A stretch of DNA of 64,000 bases from an uncultured Verrucomicrobia subdivision 3 bacterium (GCA_903865745.1 CAIPKV010000062.1:1-64000), one strand, 5' to 3'; shown: positions 10,023 to 20,120, numbered from the stretch's first letter. Notes: generated by a model from the sequence alone, not told the origin. Numbers and translations: made by a program.

Positions 10023-10697
10023 TCACTTCAAATTCATGTTGCCGCCGAGTACCGTTGTGAAGAAATCTCCGCCGCGCAGCGCCACCAGCACCGCCAGACC
10101 GGCGAGGTCGGCGGGCGTCTTCACATTTTTCATCACCAGATTATCAATGCCGATTTTCTGCGTGCGATTGTTACTGGGATTCTTCAAATCAATAAACCGC
10201 GCCGTGCCGACCGACACGTTCAGCGCATCGATGCCCTGAAAATCCAGCCCCGTCCGCTGCTTGAACTCTTTTAGCTGCTGGCTGTTCCCGCCCGCCGGGC
10301 TTTTGGTCGGCAGCGCGACGCCGAGCGCGAAGAGGTTCGTCTGGCCGGCCTCATTGCGCACGATATCGAGTTCGCCGAGATTGAAGCGCATGAGCGTGAG
10401 ATGAATTTTATTTTTCACCAGCGCGTCGCGGTCGTACTCCACATGAATTTCCGGAATGTTGAGAAACGGCGTGCCCCCGAACGCGGGCGGATTATAGATT
10501 TTAAAATCTGTGATCGTGATGACCGGCTCAATCAAGCCGAGATGAAACTTCCCAATCTCCGCGTCCATGCCCGTCTGCGCGCGAATCCGGTTTTCCGCCA
10601 CCACGCGCAGAATGGTATCCAGCGACAACAACAACCCCACCGCCAGCACCACAAGCAGCAGCACCAATACGAAGAACCATTTTAGAATTCGTTTCAT
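10023..10697 (-). CDS. AsmA-like / membrane-anchored hypothetical protein
   Basis: 224 aa; N-terminal TM helix, then RIRAQTGMDAEIGKFHLGLIEPVITITDFKIYNP. Confidence 0.65.
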   Translation of the reverse strand: MKRILKWFFVLVLLLVVLAVGLLLSLDTILRVVAENRIRAQTGMDAEIGKFHLGLIEPVITITDFKIYNPPAFGGTPFLNIPEIHVEYDRDALVKNKIHLTLMRFNLGELDIVRNEAGQTNLFALGVALPTKSPAGGNSQQLKEFKQRTGLDFQGIDALNVSVGTARFIDLKNPSNNRTQKIGIDNLVMKNVKTPADLAGLAVLVALRGGDFFTTVLGGNMNLK

Positions 10698-10704
10698 CCA
10701 GTTA

Positions 10705-10790
10705 TTTTCGATTTACGATCTACGATTTACGAGCGGCCATCGTGACACGGCCATTGTTTAAATCGTAAATCCAAAATCGTAAATCGTAAA
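10705..10790. repeat. Inverted pair of 4 x 7-bp arrays: (TTTACGA)4 - 30 bp - (TCGTAAA)4
   Basis: ttttcga tttacga tctacga tttacga at 10705-10732; tcgtaaa tccaaaa tcgtaaa tcgtaaa at 10763-10790. Confidence 0.9.
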
Positions 10791-11447
10791 TCACTCACCC
10801 ACATCTTCCGGGCGCACTTCCAGGCATTCATCCTGGTCCTCCCAGATGACCGCCGCGTAGCTATCCAGCAACTTCGGCGCGAGTTCGGCGCCGGCGATGG
10901 CCAGCAGCTTTTCCGCCGAGAGCGCCGCGTTCTCGTAGGCGGCATCGTAGTTGCCGATGCGCTTGCGCTGGCGATCATCCCAATGCGCCACGGCATGGAC
11001 CGGCTCATAATTCTTCGCCCACGGTTCGAGGACTTCGCGCAATTCCGCCGGCAACTCATCGAACGGCACCAGCACCTCATTGCAATGCTGGCAGATCAAA
11101 CCCTCCGTGCGGACATCGCGGGTGAGCAGCGGGAGGAACGGCGCGCGACAGCAAGCCGAGGCGGCGTAGGCGGCGGGCGGAGTGGCGAGGCGCTTGTGCC
11201 AGATTTGCCGGCCATGCGCGACTTGGGCGGCGAGGCGATACGCGCCGACGAGCGGATGCGACAGGCGCCACGCGCGCCCTTCCAGCTGGCCGAGCGTCTG
11301 GGCGAGCCAGCGGCCGAGCGTGAGATCATCCCACTCCGCGAAGGCGCGGCCGTATTCCGTCCACAACGAATCGAGCGGCGAATTGGCGGGCATATCCATC
11401 CGAGCAGTCTGGCGCGGAGGCGCGGATTTGTCGAGTGGCGTTGGCAA
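10791..11447 (-). CDS. Conserved hypothetical protein with CxxC (CQHC) motif
   Basis: 218-aa ORF, SLWTEYGRAFAEWDDLTLGRWLAQTLGQLEGRAW...GLICQHCNEVLVPFDELP. Confidence 0.6.
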   Translation of the reverse strand: MPTPLDKSAPPRQTARMDMPANSPLDSLWTEYGRAFAEWDDLTLGRWLAQTLGQLEGRAWRLSHPLVGAYRLAAQVAHGRQIWHKRLATPPAAYAASACCRAPFLPLLTRDVRTEGLICQHCNEVLVPFDELPAELREVLEPWAKNYEPVHAVAHWDDRQRKRIGNYDAAYENAALSAEKLLAIAGAELAPKLLDSYAAVIWEDQDECLEVRPEDVGE

Positions 11448-11500
11448 AGTCTTCCGTTCAGGCGCGCACCGGCGTATTTCTCCCGCGTCCCAATCTTTTT

Positions 11501-11773
11501 GCTGAGGAAAAATCCCATATTCATGCTGAAAAATCTCTCGGACTTACGGAAGTAAAACATTTTTATACGGATAAATTTCATTTTCTTCCGGAATATTCCC
11601 TTATTTATACGGAAGAATGTCGGGGACTTCCGCATAAATAGCATTTTTACGCGGAAGAAAATCGCGCATTTCCGGACAAATTTCATTTTATTGCGGATAA
11701 ATCCCATTTTCTTCCGTATGAAAATTGTATTTGTGCGGAAGAATCTCATATTTATCCGGAAGAAAATCATTTT
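11501..11773. repeat. Degenerate 21-bp tandem repeat array, AT-rich, about 13 units
   Basis: Units such as tatccggaagaaaatcatttt, tgtgcggaagaatctcatatt, tatacggataaatttcatttt, tacgcggaagaaaatcgcgca, in register at 21-bp steps. Confidence 0.93.
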
Positions 11774-11960
11774 ATTCCCGCCAAAAAACGTGGTTTTGTC
11801 CTGTCTTGGGACATATTTAACCCTAAAAAACAGTTTTACCGGTTTGGGACCCCTTTTTAGGCGCATTCCCGGTAAATCGTTCGCCGGGGCTTAAACCCGA
11901 TGGCTGTGAGATTTTTTAGCCGGGCTTAGCGCTTTCAAGTCTTGGCAACTTGGCGTTAAA

Positions 11961-12515
11961 TCATGTCGCCAGCGGTGCACCCACATTGAGGCCGTGCTTT
12001 AGGCAATACGCGCCGTTGTCCACATACTTCTGCGCCCACCATTTTAAACCGGCACGCTCTTCCTTGGTCAGCTGGCGCACCACCTTCGCCGGCGCACCCA
12101 GCACGAGGGAGCCGGGCGGGATTTTAACCCCCTGCGTCACCAGCGCCTTCGCGCCGATGATGGATTGTTTGCCAATGACCGCCCCATCCAATATCACCGC
12201 GCCCATGCCCACGAGCACTTCGTCGCCAATGGTGCACGCATGCACAATGGCGCTGTGGCCGATGGTCACCCAGTTGCCCACCACGCACGGATGCTTGTCC
12301 GCGAGGTGCAGCACGGCGTTGTCCTGCACGTTGGCATGGTGCCCGACGACGATGCGGTTGATGTCGCCGCGCAGCACCGCGCCATACCAGACGCTGCTGT
12401 GCGCGCCGAGCGTCACGTCGCCGAGGACCACGGCGGTCTTGGCGAGATAAACGTTCCGCCCAAGCTTGGGCGAGCGGCGGAGGAATTTTTCGAGCTGCGG
12501 CGCGAGTGCATTCAT
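11961..12515 (-). CDS. Gamma-carbonic-anhydrase-like hexapeptide-repeat protein
   Basis: Left-handed beta-helix repeats; GAVLRGDINRIVVGHHANVQDNAVLH...GHSAIVHACTIGD. Confidence 0.9.
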   Translation of the reverse strand: MNALAPQLEKFLRRSPKLGRNVYLAKTAVVLGDVTLGAHSSVWYGAVLRGDINRIVVGHHANVQDNAVLHLADKHPCVVGNWVTIGHSAIVHACTIGDEVLVGMGAVILDGAVIGKQSIIGAKALVTQGVKIPPGSLVLGAPAKVVRQLTKEERAGLKWWAQKYVDNGAYCLKHGLNVGAPLAT

Positions 12516-12528
12516 GAGGGGGAATTTA

Positions 12529-12638
12529 ACGCAAAGACGCTAAGCAGCAAAGTCGCAAAGGGAACTTGACAAAAACCAACGGGAGCCGTCAGCCTAGAAC
12601 CCAAAGCCTCGCGTCTTGGCACCTTGGCGTCTTTGCGT
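12529..12638. repeat. Inverted pair of 4 x 8-bp micro-arrays: ACGCAAAG-type and CTTTGCGT-type
   Basis: acgcaaag acgctaag cagcaaag tcgcaaag (12529-12560) and cctcgcgt cttggcac cttggcgt ctttgcgt (12607-12638). Confidence 0.88.
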
Positions 12639-12710
12639 TAAAAACTCTTCAGCGTGGCGTCGCATTTTCAAATTGGTCGGATGCGCGACCAGTGCTAGAG
12701 TCACGCCGTT

Positions 12711-13640
12711 GTGACGAAACCTGTTTCGAGCCGTCCTGTGCCGCCGCGCCGCAAGCTGCCGCGCTCGTTCAAGGATTTGACGCCGGCGAAGCATTTCAAC
12801 CCGCGCACGTTTTTTCAGGAAATGATCTGGAAGGGCTGGCTCACCAAACGCACGGGCACGCATCGGCCGCCGATTTTTCCCAAATTAAAACGCCGGCAGG
12901 TGGCCATTACGTGGATTGGGCACGCGTCGTTCCTCATTCAATTCACCGACCTGAATGTGCTGGTGGACCCGAACTTCGCCAACTGGCTGTTCCTCATGAA
13001 ACGGCTCAAGCGCGCCGGCCTGCGCCTCGGCGATCTGCCGCCAATCGATGTGGTGCTGCTGACGCACGCGCACTTCGACCATTTCCATAAGCCGACGCTG
13101 CGGCGGTTGCCGTCCACCAAGATCGGCGTGATGCCGTGGGGCGTGGGCGACCTCGCCAAAAATCTCGGCTTCGCGCGTGTGGTGGAGCTGGATTGGTGGG
13201 AAAGCTTTTCGCAGGGCGATTGGAAGGTGACGTTCACGCCGAGCCAACATTGGGGCGCGCGGACCTTGCACGATCAGCATCGCGGCTACGGCGGCTTCGT
13301 GCTGGAACATCAGGGCCGGAAAATCTATCACTGCGGCGACAGCGCGTACTTCGACGGCTTTAAGGAGATCGGCGAGAAGCTGCGCCCGGAAATCGCGCTG
13401 CTGCCCATCGGCGCGTATCATCCGGAAAGTTTCCGCAAGGTGCACATGGGGCCGGATGAGGCGGTGCGGGCGTTTCAGGATTTGCGCGCGAAAGTTTTTG
13501 TGCCGATGCATTTCGGGACGTTCAAGCTGTCGTTTGAGGCGATGGATGAGCCGCTGCGCTGGCTGAAGGAAATTACGGCGCAACAGAAACTGACGGCGCG
13601 CTTGAAAATTCTCGACGAAGGCGTGCCGAAGGTGTTTTGA
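12711..13640 (+). CDS. MBL-fold metallohydrolase (NAPE-PLD/UlaG-like)
   Basis: WIGHASFLIQF, LTHAHFDHFH, YHCGDSAYFDGFKEIGE. Confidence 0.9.
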   Translation: MTKPVSSRPVPPRRKLPRSFKDLTPAKHFNPRTFFQEMIWKGWLTKRTGTHRPPIFPKLKRRQVAITWIGHASFLIQFTDLNVLVDPNFANWLFLMKRLKRAGLRLGDLPPIDVVLLTHAHFDHFHKPTLRRLPSTKIGVMPWGVGDLAKNLGFARVVELDWWESFSQGDWKVTFTPSQHWGARTLHDQHRGYGGFVLEHQGRKIYHCGDSAYFDGFKEIGEKLRPEIALLPIGAYHPESFRKVHMGPDEAVRAFQDLRAKVFVPMHFGTFKLSFEAMDEPLRWLKEITAQQKLTARLKILDEGVPKVF

Positions 13641-13661
13641 TGGGCAAACTTATTTAGCACC

Positions 13662-15137
13662 ATGTTTGAATTTGAACTTCCGGAAAGATATCGCCATTAC
13701 ATCCCGCTCGCCGTCTGGGCCATCGTCGCGGCGGTACTGATTTTCATTCCGCTAAAGATTATTGAATGCGGTTATCTACCCGGCGATGATGCGCTGCGGC
13801 ATTGCGCCAAAGCCGTGAGCGGCAAGTCGTGGACGGATATTCTGGTGCTCAATAGTTCGTATCGGCTCGACCATAATCTCGGCTGGCATGCGCTGCTCGG
13901 CTTCATCCACCGCGCGACCGGCTGGGGCGCGGAAGGTCTTGTCATCCTGTGCGTCGTCGGCCTATTCATCGCGGCGAATGCGGCGCTGCTGCCGTGGCTG
14001 AAGCGGCCGGAGGCGTGGCTGGTCGCGCTGCTCGCCTCGATGATTGTGTCGGACTTGCCGCAGCGATTGCTGCTGGGTCGCCCGTTCGCGCTGACCATTG
14101 CGGTGCTGATGATTATTTTGTTCGTGGCCCAAAAAGCGCGACCGGACCGGAAACATTTTATTTTATTCACGGCGCTCATCACCTTCGCGATTCTTTTTCA
14201 CGGCGTCTGGTATCTGTGGGTGCTGCCGGTGGCGGCGTTTGCCTTTGCCGGGGAATTTGGCTGGGCGCTGCTGCTAGCGGGCGCGTGGCTGGCGGGTACT
14301 GCGCTAGCCGCGCTGTTGACCGGCCATCCGGCGGATTATCTATCACAGGCGGTGACCATGATGGTCGGGGCCTTCGGCCAGCACGCGACGAACCGGACGG
14401 AGGTCACGGAATTCCAGCCGTTCGCGGGTGATATTTTGGCGGTTGTCATCGTCGGCACGCTGGTGCTGCTGCGCTATGTGACCAAGCCGGACGCAGTAGC
14501 CTTCACGCGCAACCCGGCCTTCTGGCTCATGTGCGGTTGCTGGATGCTGGCGTTCCGCGTCGGCCGGTTTTGGGAAGATTGGGGCTGGCCGTCGCTGATG
14601 GTGCTGATTGTGGCGGAAATCGAATTTCTATTCCTCGCGAAGTTCACCGCCGATTCGACCAAGCGCCTGCTGCTGACACTCATCTTGGGGGCAGCCACCT
14701 TTCTCGCGGTCACGAGCGATTGGAATAGTCGTTACACAAAAAATCTGACGTGGCAGTTCCTCTCGGTGGCGGATCATCCCGAACTCGCCGGCTGGCTGCC
14801 AGACGACGGCGGTATTTTGTATGCCGCTGATATGGGAATTTTCTATCAGACCTTCTACAAAAATCCGAACGCCAACTGGCGCTACATCCTCGGCTACGAA
14901 CCGGCGCTGATGCCACCGGATGATTTTGCCACCTATCACAGCATTCAATGGAATAATGGCGATGCCAAAGCCTATCTGCCGTGGGTGGAAAAAATGAAGC
15001 CGGCCGATCGTCTTGTCATTGGCGGCAGCGGCGGCGAACGGCCAGACATTCCGCAACTGGAATGGAATTACGGTGTGAGCGGCCTCTGGATCGGGCGGTT
15101 GCCGGGCAATAACTTCCGCCTCGTGACGCCGCGCTGA
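13662..15137 (+). CDS. Multi-pass membrane protein, hypothetical
   Basis: 491 aa with many hydrophobic segments. Confidence 0.7.
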   Translation: MFEFELPERYRHYIPLAVWAIVAAVLIFIPLKIIECGYLPGDDALRHCAKAVSGKSWTDILVLNSSYRLDHNLGWHALLGFIHRATGWGAEGLVILCVVGLFIAANAALLPWLKRPEAWLVALLASMIVSDLPQRLLLGRPFALTIAVLMIILFVAQKARPDRKHFILFTALITFAILFHGVWYLWVLPVAAFAFAGEFGWALLLAGAWLAGTALAALLTGHPADYLSQAVTMMVGAFGQHATNRTEVTEFQPFAGDILAVVIVGTLVLLRYVTKPDAVAFTRNPAFWLMCGCWMLAFRVGRFWEDWGWPSLMVLIVAEIEFLFLAKFTADSTKRLLLTLILGAATFLAVTSDWNSRYTKNLTWQFLSVADHPELAGWLPDDGGILYAADMGIFYQTFYKNPNANWRYILGYEPALMPPDDFATYHSIQWNNGDAKAYLPWVEKMKPADRLVIGGSGGERPDIPQLEWNYGVSGLWIGRLPGNNFRLVTPR

Positions 15138-15196
15138 AACCAAGATGACCGGGGACCACGGCAATCTCAGCGCAATCACTCCCGCACGAAGCACCG

Positions 15197-15856
15197 TCAG
15201 CGAAGTGACAGCGCGTCGCACTGTTTTGCGAACGCGAAATCTTTTTCCGTCAGCCCGCCAGCGTCGTGCGTGGTAAGTGCGAGCGTGACTTTGTTCCAGC
15301 GGATGTCCACGTCAGGGTGATGGTGCGCCTGCTCAGCCAGTTCGGCGACGGCGTTGACGAATTTCATCGCGGTGGGAAAATCCTTGAACCCGTATGTGCG
15401 CGAAATGATTTCGCCGCCACGTTTCCATTCAGGCAAAGTGGACAGGGCAAGAATAATTCTCGCCTCGTCCATTTTAATCTGGCCGGCGGCAAAACTTTCC
15501 AAAGAATCCAAGCTGACCCTCGCGGCCTCGCGGAATAAGCTGAAACTGGTTTGCAAAGACCAAACCCACGCCAACACGCAAATGGCCATGCCCCACAAGG
15601 CCAGCCAACCACCGGCCGCCGCCGTCTTTGGCGCGTCGTTGAACATCATCTGGTAATACCCTGCGAGATTGCGAAACGCCCAGATGCAGAACATCACAAA
15701 GCCGGCGAGGAACAAGAATAGTTGAAGAATGCCTTCGACCCAGCGACCGGCTAGCAATGTGCCGAGGCCAGGCGTACCAAGCTGGTTCAATAGCGCGGCG
15801 TTGCGCGCCTGGGTGCGACTAACTCTTTTCCGCGTTGAAGATGGTTTCATACGCAA
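15197..15856 (-). CDS. N-terminal transmembrane segment fused to C-terminal pterin-4a-carbinolamine dehydratase domain
   Basis: C-terminal LPEWKRGGEIISRTYGFKDFPTAMKFVNAVAELAEQAHHHPDVDIRWNKVTLALTTHDAGGLTEKDFAFA; N-terminal LFLFLAGFVMFCIWAF and LALWGMAICVLAWVW. Confidence 0.82.
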   Translation of the reverse strand: MRMKPSSTRKRVSRTQARNAALLNQLGTPGLGTLLAGRWVEGILQLFLFLAGFVMFCIWAFRNLAGYYQMMFNDAPKTAAAGGWLALWGMAICVLAWVWSLQTSFSLFREAARVSLDSLESFAAGQIKMDEARIILALSTLPEWKRGGEIISRTYGFKDFPTAMKFVNAVAELAEQAHHHPDVDIRWNKVTLALTTHDAGGLTEKDFAFAKQCDALSLR

Positions 15857-16796
15857 TCATCAACGCCGCAAACCCGACGGGAACCGAGAGCAGGATGCCA
15901 ACGCAGCACATACAAAACCCCGCGACGTTTAGCAGCGAAATCAAAATGATCAATCCAAACACCTGCCACCAATGTTTGTTCACCATCTTCCAACTCGCCT
16001 TCATCGCCGTGCCAAAATCCATCTGTTTATCTACGATGAGCGGCAGTGTAAATTTCCAACAGACCGACAGGTAGGTCGCCGGAATCGCACAGACCAGCGC
16101 CACCGGCAGGGTCGCAAATAAAACGGACTTCAGCGCATCAATGGTAGCCGGATCCAGCGGGTTCCCAGGATGAATATGCTGCAATTGCCCCACGAGCGGA
16201 ATTAATTTGATAATGAACATTACAATGAACGGTAGCATGCACAGCCCGACCAGTAAGCCGGTCACTAGCACACCTAGAAACAACTGGCCAAAGGCGCGCC
16301 GGAAGCCGGAAAAAATGTCGCCAATCTCCGCTGGCTGACCCCGGTTCACCCGGATGAAAAGATAAAATATACCACCCATCAGCGGCCCGGAGCAGATGAA
16401 GTTTGCAATTGAAAATAACGGGCCGATGACCGGAACGCTGGCCAGCCCGCCAATCGCCCCCTCAATCAGAAAATAAAGCAGCACACCTACAAACAGCAGG
16501 CCTAGATTATTTTTCACCAGCTCCCAGCCGCGCGCGATGCAGCCGCCAAGGTCGAGCTCATAATCGCGTTCCGCAAAATCGGCGGCCGATACGAGCGGTG
16601 CAATCGTTACGGGCGGCTGGGCATAGGTATCCGCAAATTCCGGAAACTGGGCGAGCGGGCGGAATTCCGTGTCACCTTCGCCTTTCGCCAGTGACTGCGC
16701 ATTAAGCCGACCCTCGCCGATCCATTTGCGCACTTCCTCGTCTGTGACCGGGCCGTATTCCTTGCCGTCGCCGCCGATGATGAGATAGTTGGCCAT
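15819..16796 (-). CDS. GYF_2 (DUF4339)-type N-terminal domain plus multi-pass membrane domain
   Basis: ANYLIIGGDGKEYGPVTDEEVRKWIGEGRLNAQSLAKGEGDTEFRPLAQFPEF then hydrophobic helices. Confidence 0.8.
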   Translation of the reverse strand: MANYLIIGGDGKEYGPVTDEEVRKWIGEGRLNAQSLAKGEGDTEFRPLAQFPEFADTYAQPPVTIAPLVSAADFAERDYELDLGGCIARGWELVKNNLGLLFVGVLLYFLIEGAIGGLASVPVIGPLFSIANFICSGPLMGGIFYLFIRVNRGQPAEIGDIFSGFRRAFGQLFLGVLVTGLLVGLCMLPFIVMFIIKLIPLVGQLQHIHPGNPLDPATIDALKSVLFATLPVALVCAIPATYLSVCWKFTLPLIVDKQMDFGTAMKASWKMVNKHWWQVFGLIILISLLNVAGFCMCCVGILLSVPVGFAALMIAYETIFNAEKS

Positions 16797-16859
16797 ATTT
16801 GCTCCTGTTTGCTGTTGTTTCTAATTCATTGCCGCCAACGAAGCAAGCCGCTTTGCCAT

Positions 16860-17969
16860 TCATTCATTCCGCACGAACATTTTTCCCGGCAACTGTTTCA
16901 CTAGCCGTTTCATTTCCAATCCGAACAGCGCCACATTCACCGTCGAGCTTGGCAAATTGCTCGCCCGGATAATTTCATCAATACTGCGCTCATCGTCCAC
17001 CGTCACGGCGTCATAAACTTTCTGCTCATTCACATTTAGCTCAATCGCCGGCAGTAAGCCGGCTGTGTTGGCGTTCGCGGGTTGGTTGCGGGCGGGAAAC
17101 AAGTATTCGAACTCGCTTAAGATATCCTCTACGCCTTCGCAGAGCTTGGCACCTTTCTTAATAAGTTCGTGGCAACCCTTGCTGCGTGGCGAATCAATCC
17201 GCCCCGGCACGGCAAAAATCTGCCGGCCATATTCCGTTGCAAAGTTCGCCGTAATCAGCGCACCACTCGTCAAATTTGCCTCGACGACAACCGTGCCCAA
17301 GGTCATGCCCGCGACGATACGGTTGCGGATAGGAAACGACTGCTTATCTGCTGGGCGATTGAATGGAAACTGCGTGATGACAGCGCCATTAGCGGCGATC
17401 CGCTCAAAAATCTCGGCGTTCTCAGTGGGGAAAACCAGGTTGATTCCCGTTCCTAGGACGGCAATCGTCCGGCCTTTGCCGCTCAACGCACCCTGATGCG
17501 CCGCCGTGTCAATGCCCCGCGCCCCGCCACTCACCACCGTTACACCAGTGTAAGCAAGCTGATACGCCAGCTTGCGCGCGGTCTCAATCCCATAATGAGT
17601 TGTCATGCGGGAGCCAACCATTGCGACTGCATTTTTGTCCTTCGCGGTCAGCTCACCCTTGCAATACAAAACCAGCGGCGGATCATAAATCTCTCGCAGC
17701 GAGGGCGGATAATTTTCATCGGATTGAATCAAGACATGGCAGCCGAAATCGGCGATGCGTTTCAATTCGGCAACGAGGTCAATGGTTTTCTCCCAATTTG
17801 AGATCGCCTCGGCAGTATCCTCGCCAATATTATGAACGCGGGTGAGTTCATGTTTGGAGGCGGCTAGGATTTTCGGGGCCTCGCCAAAATGCTCCAGCAA
17901 CGACCGGACACGCACCGGCCCAACGCCTTCGATGAGGTTCAGTGCAATGAATGCTTCCCGCGTGTCCAT
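16860..17969 (-). CDS. dprA: DNA-processing protein DprA
   Basis: [49 protein letters not shown]-terminal winged-helix-like domain. Confidence 0.95.
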   Translation of the reverse strand: MDTREAFIALNLIEGVGPVRVRSLLEHFGEAPKILAASKHELTRVHNIGEDTAEAISNWEKTIDLVAELKRIADFGCHVLIQSDENYPPSLREIYDPPLVLYCKGELTAKDKNAVAMVGSRMTTHYGIETARKLAYQLAYTGVTVVSGGARGIDTAAHQGALSGKGRTIAVLGTGINLVFPTENAEIFERIAANGAVITQFPFNRPADKQSFPIRNRIVAGMTLGTVVVEANLTSGALITANFATEYGRQIFAVPGRIDSPRSKGCHELIKKGAKLCEGVEDILSEFEYLFPARNQPANANTAGLLPAIELNVNEQKVYDAVTVDDERSIDEIIRASNLPSSTVNVALFGLEMKRLVKQLPGKMFVRNE

Positions 17970-18073
17970 GGGGTTTGATAAGGGCTGGCACCGGCAGCAG
18001 CAAGGATTGTTTGTGCGACCTCAAATTCGCTCTTGTCATCCAGCTTTTTCCTGATAGTTTTACGGCCCTTTTT

Positions 18074-18319
18074 ATGAAAACGGACATTCATCCGAAATAC
18101 ACGGACGCCGAGATTCGTTGCGCTTGCGGCAACGTTATCAAGACGCGTTCCACCAAGCAGACCATCATCGTCGGTATTTGCAACGCCTGCCATCCGTTTT
18201 ACACGGGTCAGCAGAAGTTTGTGGACACCGCCGGCCGCGTGGACAAGTTCCAACAGCGCGCAGCCAAGACGCTCGCCGCGCAGGCCGAACACGCCTCGAA
18301 GAAAAAGAAAAAAGCCTAG
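18074..18319 (+). CDS. rpmE: 50S ribosomal protein L31
   Basis: [62 protein letters not shown]. Confidence 0.96.
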   Translation: MKTDIHPKYTDAEIRCACGNVIKTRSTKQTIIVGICNACHPFYTGQQKFVDTAGRVDKFQQRAAKTLAAQAEHASKKKKKA

Positions 18320-18331
18320 CTTTACCACCCA

Positions 18332-18382
18332 AGCCGCCCGTAGCGCCGGAAATTTTCCGGGGTTGCGGGCGGCTCGTTTTTT
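18332..18382 (+). terminator. Intrinsic terminator after rpmE
   Basis: agccgcccg...ccggaaa/ttttccgg...cgggcggct stem followed by T-tract (cgtttttt). Confidence 0.85.
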
Positions 18383-18465
18383 ACAACGTAAAGATTGCGT
18401 TCGTGAATTTAGTGCCGTTCACACCAACTCCTTGTTCTGGAGTTTTTATCCATGGATAAAATAAA

Positions 18466-19545
18466 ATGGATTTAAGTCCGCACATCCAAAAATTCCGCAA
18501 ACGCTTCGCTGAGCTTGAATCCTTGTTGAGCGACCCTGGAGTTTTCAACAATCCGCAAAGCGCTCAGGAATTGTCGCGCGAATACGCGCGACTCAAAGAC
18601 CTTGTCGCGGCGAGCACAGTGTATTCGAATACGCTAGCGCAGCTTGAAGAAAATCGAGAGCTGCTTAAAACCGAGCTGGCCGATTCCGAACTTGCGCAGA
18701 TGGCGAAGGACGAAATTGCGCGCCTCGAAATGAACGCGACAAAACTGGCGCAGCAAATCCAGTTTGGCCTTGTGCCACCGGATCCAACCGACTCACGCAA
18801 CACCATTGTGGAAATCCGCGCGGGTGCCGGCGGCTCGGAATCTGCTCTGTTTTCGGCTGATTTGTATCGAATGTATTGCCGATACGCCGAGACGCGCGGT
18901 TGGAAGATCGAGACGCTTGATTCCAGCCCGTCCGACCTCGGTGGATTCAAGGAAATCATTTTTCAGATAAATGGCACGGATGTTTTCAAACGGCTGAAAT
19001 ACGAAAGCGGCGTCCACCGCGTTCAGCGCGTGCCGGCCACCGAGGCACAGGGCCGTATTCACACGAGTACTTGTACTGTGGCTGTATTGCCGGAGGCTCA
19101 AGAAGTGGATGTGGAGATTAAACCCGACGACATTGAAGTCTCCGTCTGCCGCGCCTCTGGCAAGGGCGGGCAAGGTGTGAACACCACCGACTCTGCCGTG
19201 CAAATCCAGCACAAGCCGAGCGGCCTCACCGTGCGCATCGCCGACGAACGTTCGCAGATTAAAAACCGCGCGAAGGCCATGACCGTTTTGCGTTCGCGTC
19301 TGCTCGATTTAAAAATCGCCGAGGAAAACGCCAAATACGCCGCCCACCGGAAAGAACAAGTTGGCACGGGCGACCGTAGCGAAAAAATCCGCACCTACAA
19401 TTTCCCCCAAAATCGCGTGACCGATCACCGTATTGAGGTAACACTTTATAATTTATCCGTGTTCATTGATGGAAGCCTGGACGAATTGATTGAGCCATTG
19501 ATAACGCACGACATGGAAGAAAAACTGGCAGCATTGCAAACATGA
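18466..19545 (+). CDS. prfA: Peptide chain release factor 1
   Basis: GGQ motif ASGKGGQGVNTTDSAVQI; RVQRVPATEAQGRIHTSTCTVAVLP. Confidence 0.95.
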   Translation: MDLSPHIQKFRKRFAELESLLSDPGVFNNPQSAQELSREYARLKDLVAASTVYSNTLAQLEENRELLKTELADSELAQMAKDEIARLEMNATKLAQQIQFGLVPPDPTDSRNTIVEIRAGAGGSESALFSADLYRMYCRYAETRGWKIETLDSSPSDLGGFKEIIFQINGTDVFKRLKYESGVHRVQRVPATEAQGRIHTSTCTVAVLPEAQEVDVEIKPDDIEVSVCRASGKGGQGVNTTDSAVQIQHKPSGLTVRIADERSQIKNRAKAMTVLRSRLLDLKIAEENAKYAAHRKEQVGTGDRSEKIRTYNFPQNRVTDHRIEVTLYNLSVFIDGSLDELIEPLITHDMEEKLAALQT

Positions 19546-20120
19546 GTTTACCCCCGCATATCAAAGGATTGATTTTCGACTGCGACGGCACGCTCGCTGA
19601 TACGATGCCATTGCATTGGCACGCCTGGCAGATGATAACGCAGCGGCACAACCTCCATTTTCCTGAAGACCGGTTTTACTCCCTTGGAGGGGTGCCATCG
19701 CGCGACATTTTAAAAATGCTATCGGAGGAGCAAGGCCGTCCGCTCGACCACATCGCCGTGGCACACGAAAAGGAAAATGCCTACCTGCCTATGATGGCAA
19801 AGGTCGAGCCAATCCATGCGGTCGTGAAAATTGCTAAAGAAAACTTTGGAAAAATTCCGCTAGCCGTGGCGTCCGGCGGAACACAGAATATTATCTGCGA
19901 CGTGCTGGAACACCTAAATATTCGGCATCTTTTCGCGGCAATAGTTACCAGCGAGATGGTTAAAAACCAGAAGCCCGCCCCGGACATTTTTCTAGAAGCG
20001 GCACGGCGGATTGGCGTGGAACCGAAATTCTGCCGGGCCTACGAAGACACTGACTTGGGCTTGCAAGCGATTCGTTCCGCCGGAATGGACGCAGTTGATG
20101 TCCGCAAGTTGCGCGACTGA
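19542..20120 (+). CDS. HAD-superfamily hydrolase (beta-phosphoglucomutase-like)
   Basis: FDCDGTLADTMPLHWHAW; ATGA overlap with prfA. Confidence 0.9.
   Translation: MSLPPHIKGLIFDCDGTLADTMPLHWHAWQMITQRHNLHFPEDRFYSLGGVPSRDILKMLSEEQGRPLDHIAVAHEKENAYLPMMAKVEPIHAVVKIAKENFGKIPLAVASGGTQNIICDVLEHLNIRHLFAAIVTSEMVKNQKPAPDIFLEAARRIGVEPKFCRAYEDTDLGLQAIRSAGMDAVDVRKLRD

Noticed and set aside
11501-11773. CRISPR array
   Set aside because: Units are contiguous and degenerate with no repeat/spacer alternation and no cas genes; same for 25818-26090.
11096-11866. ORF of 256 aa through the AT-rich 21-bp array
   Set aside because: Openness follows from a period divisible by 3; downstream half overlaps a better-supported gene (10791-11447) in another frame.
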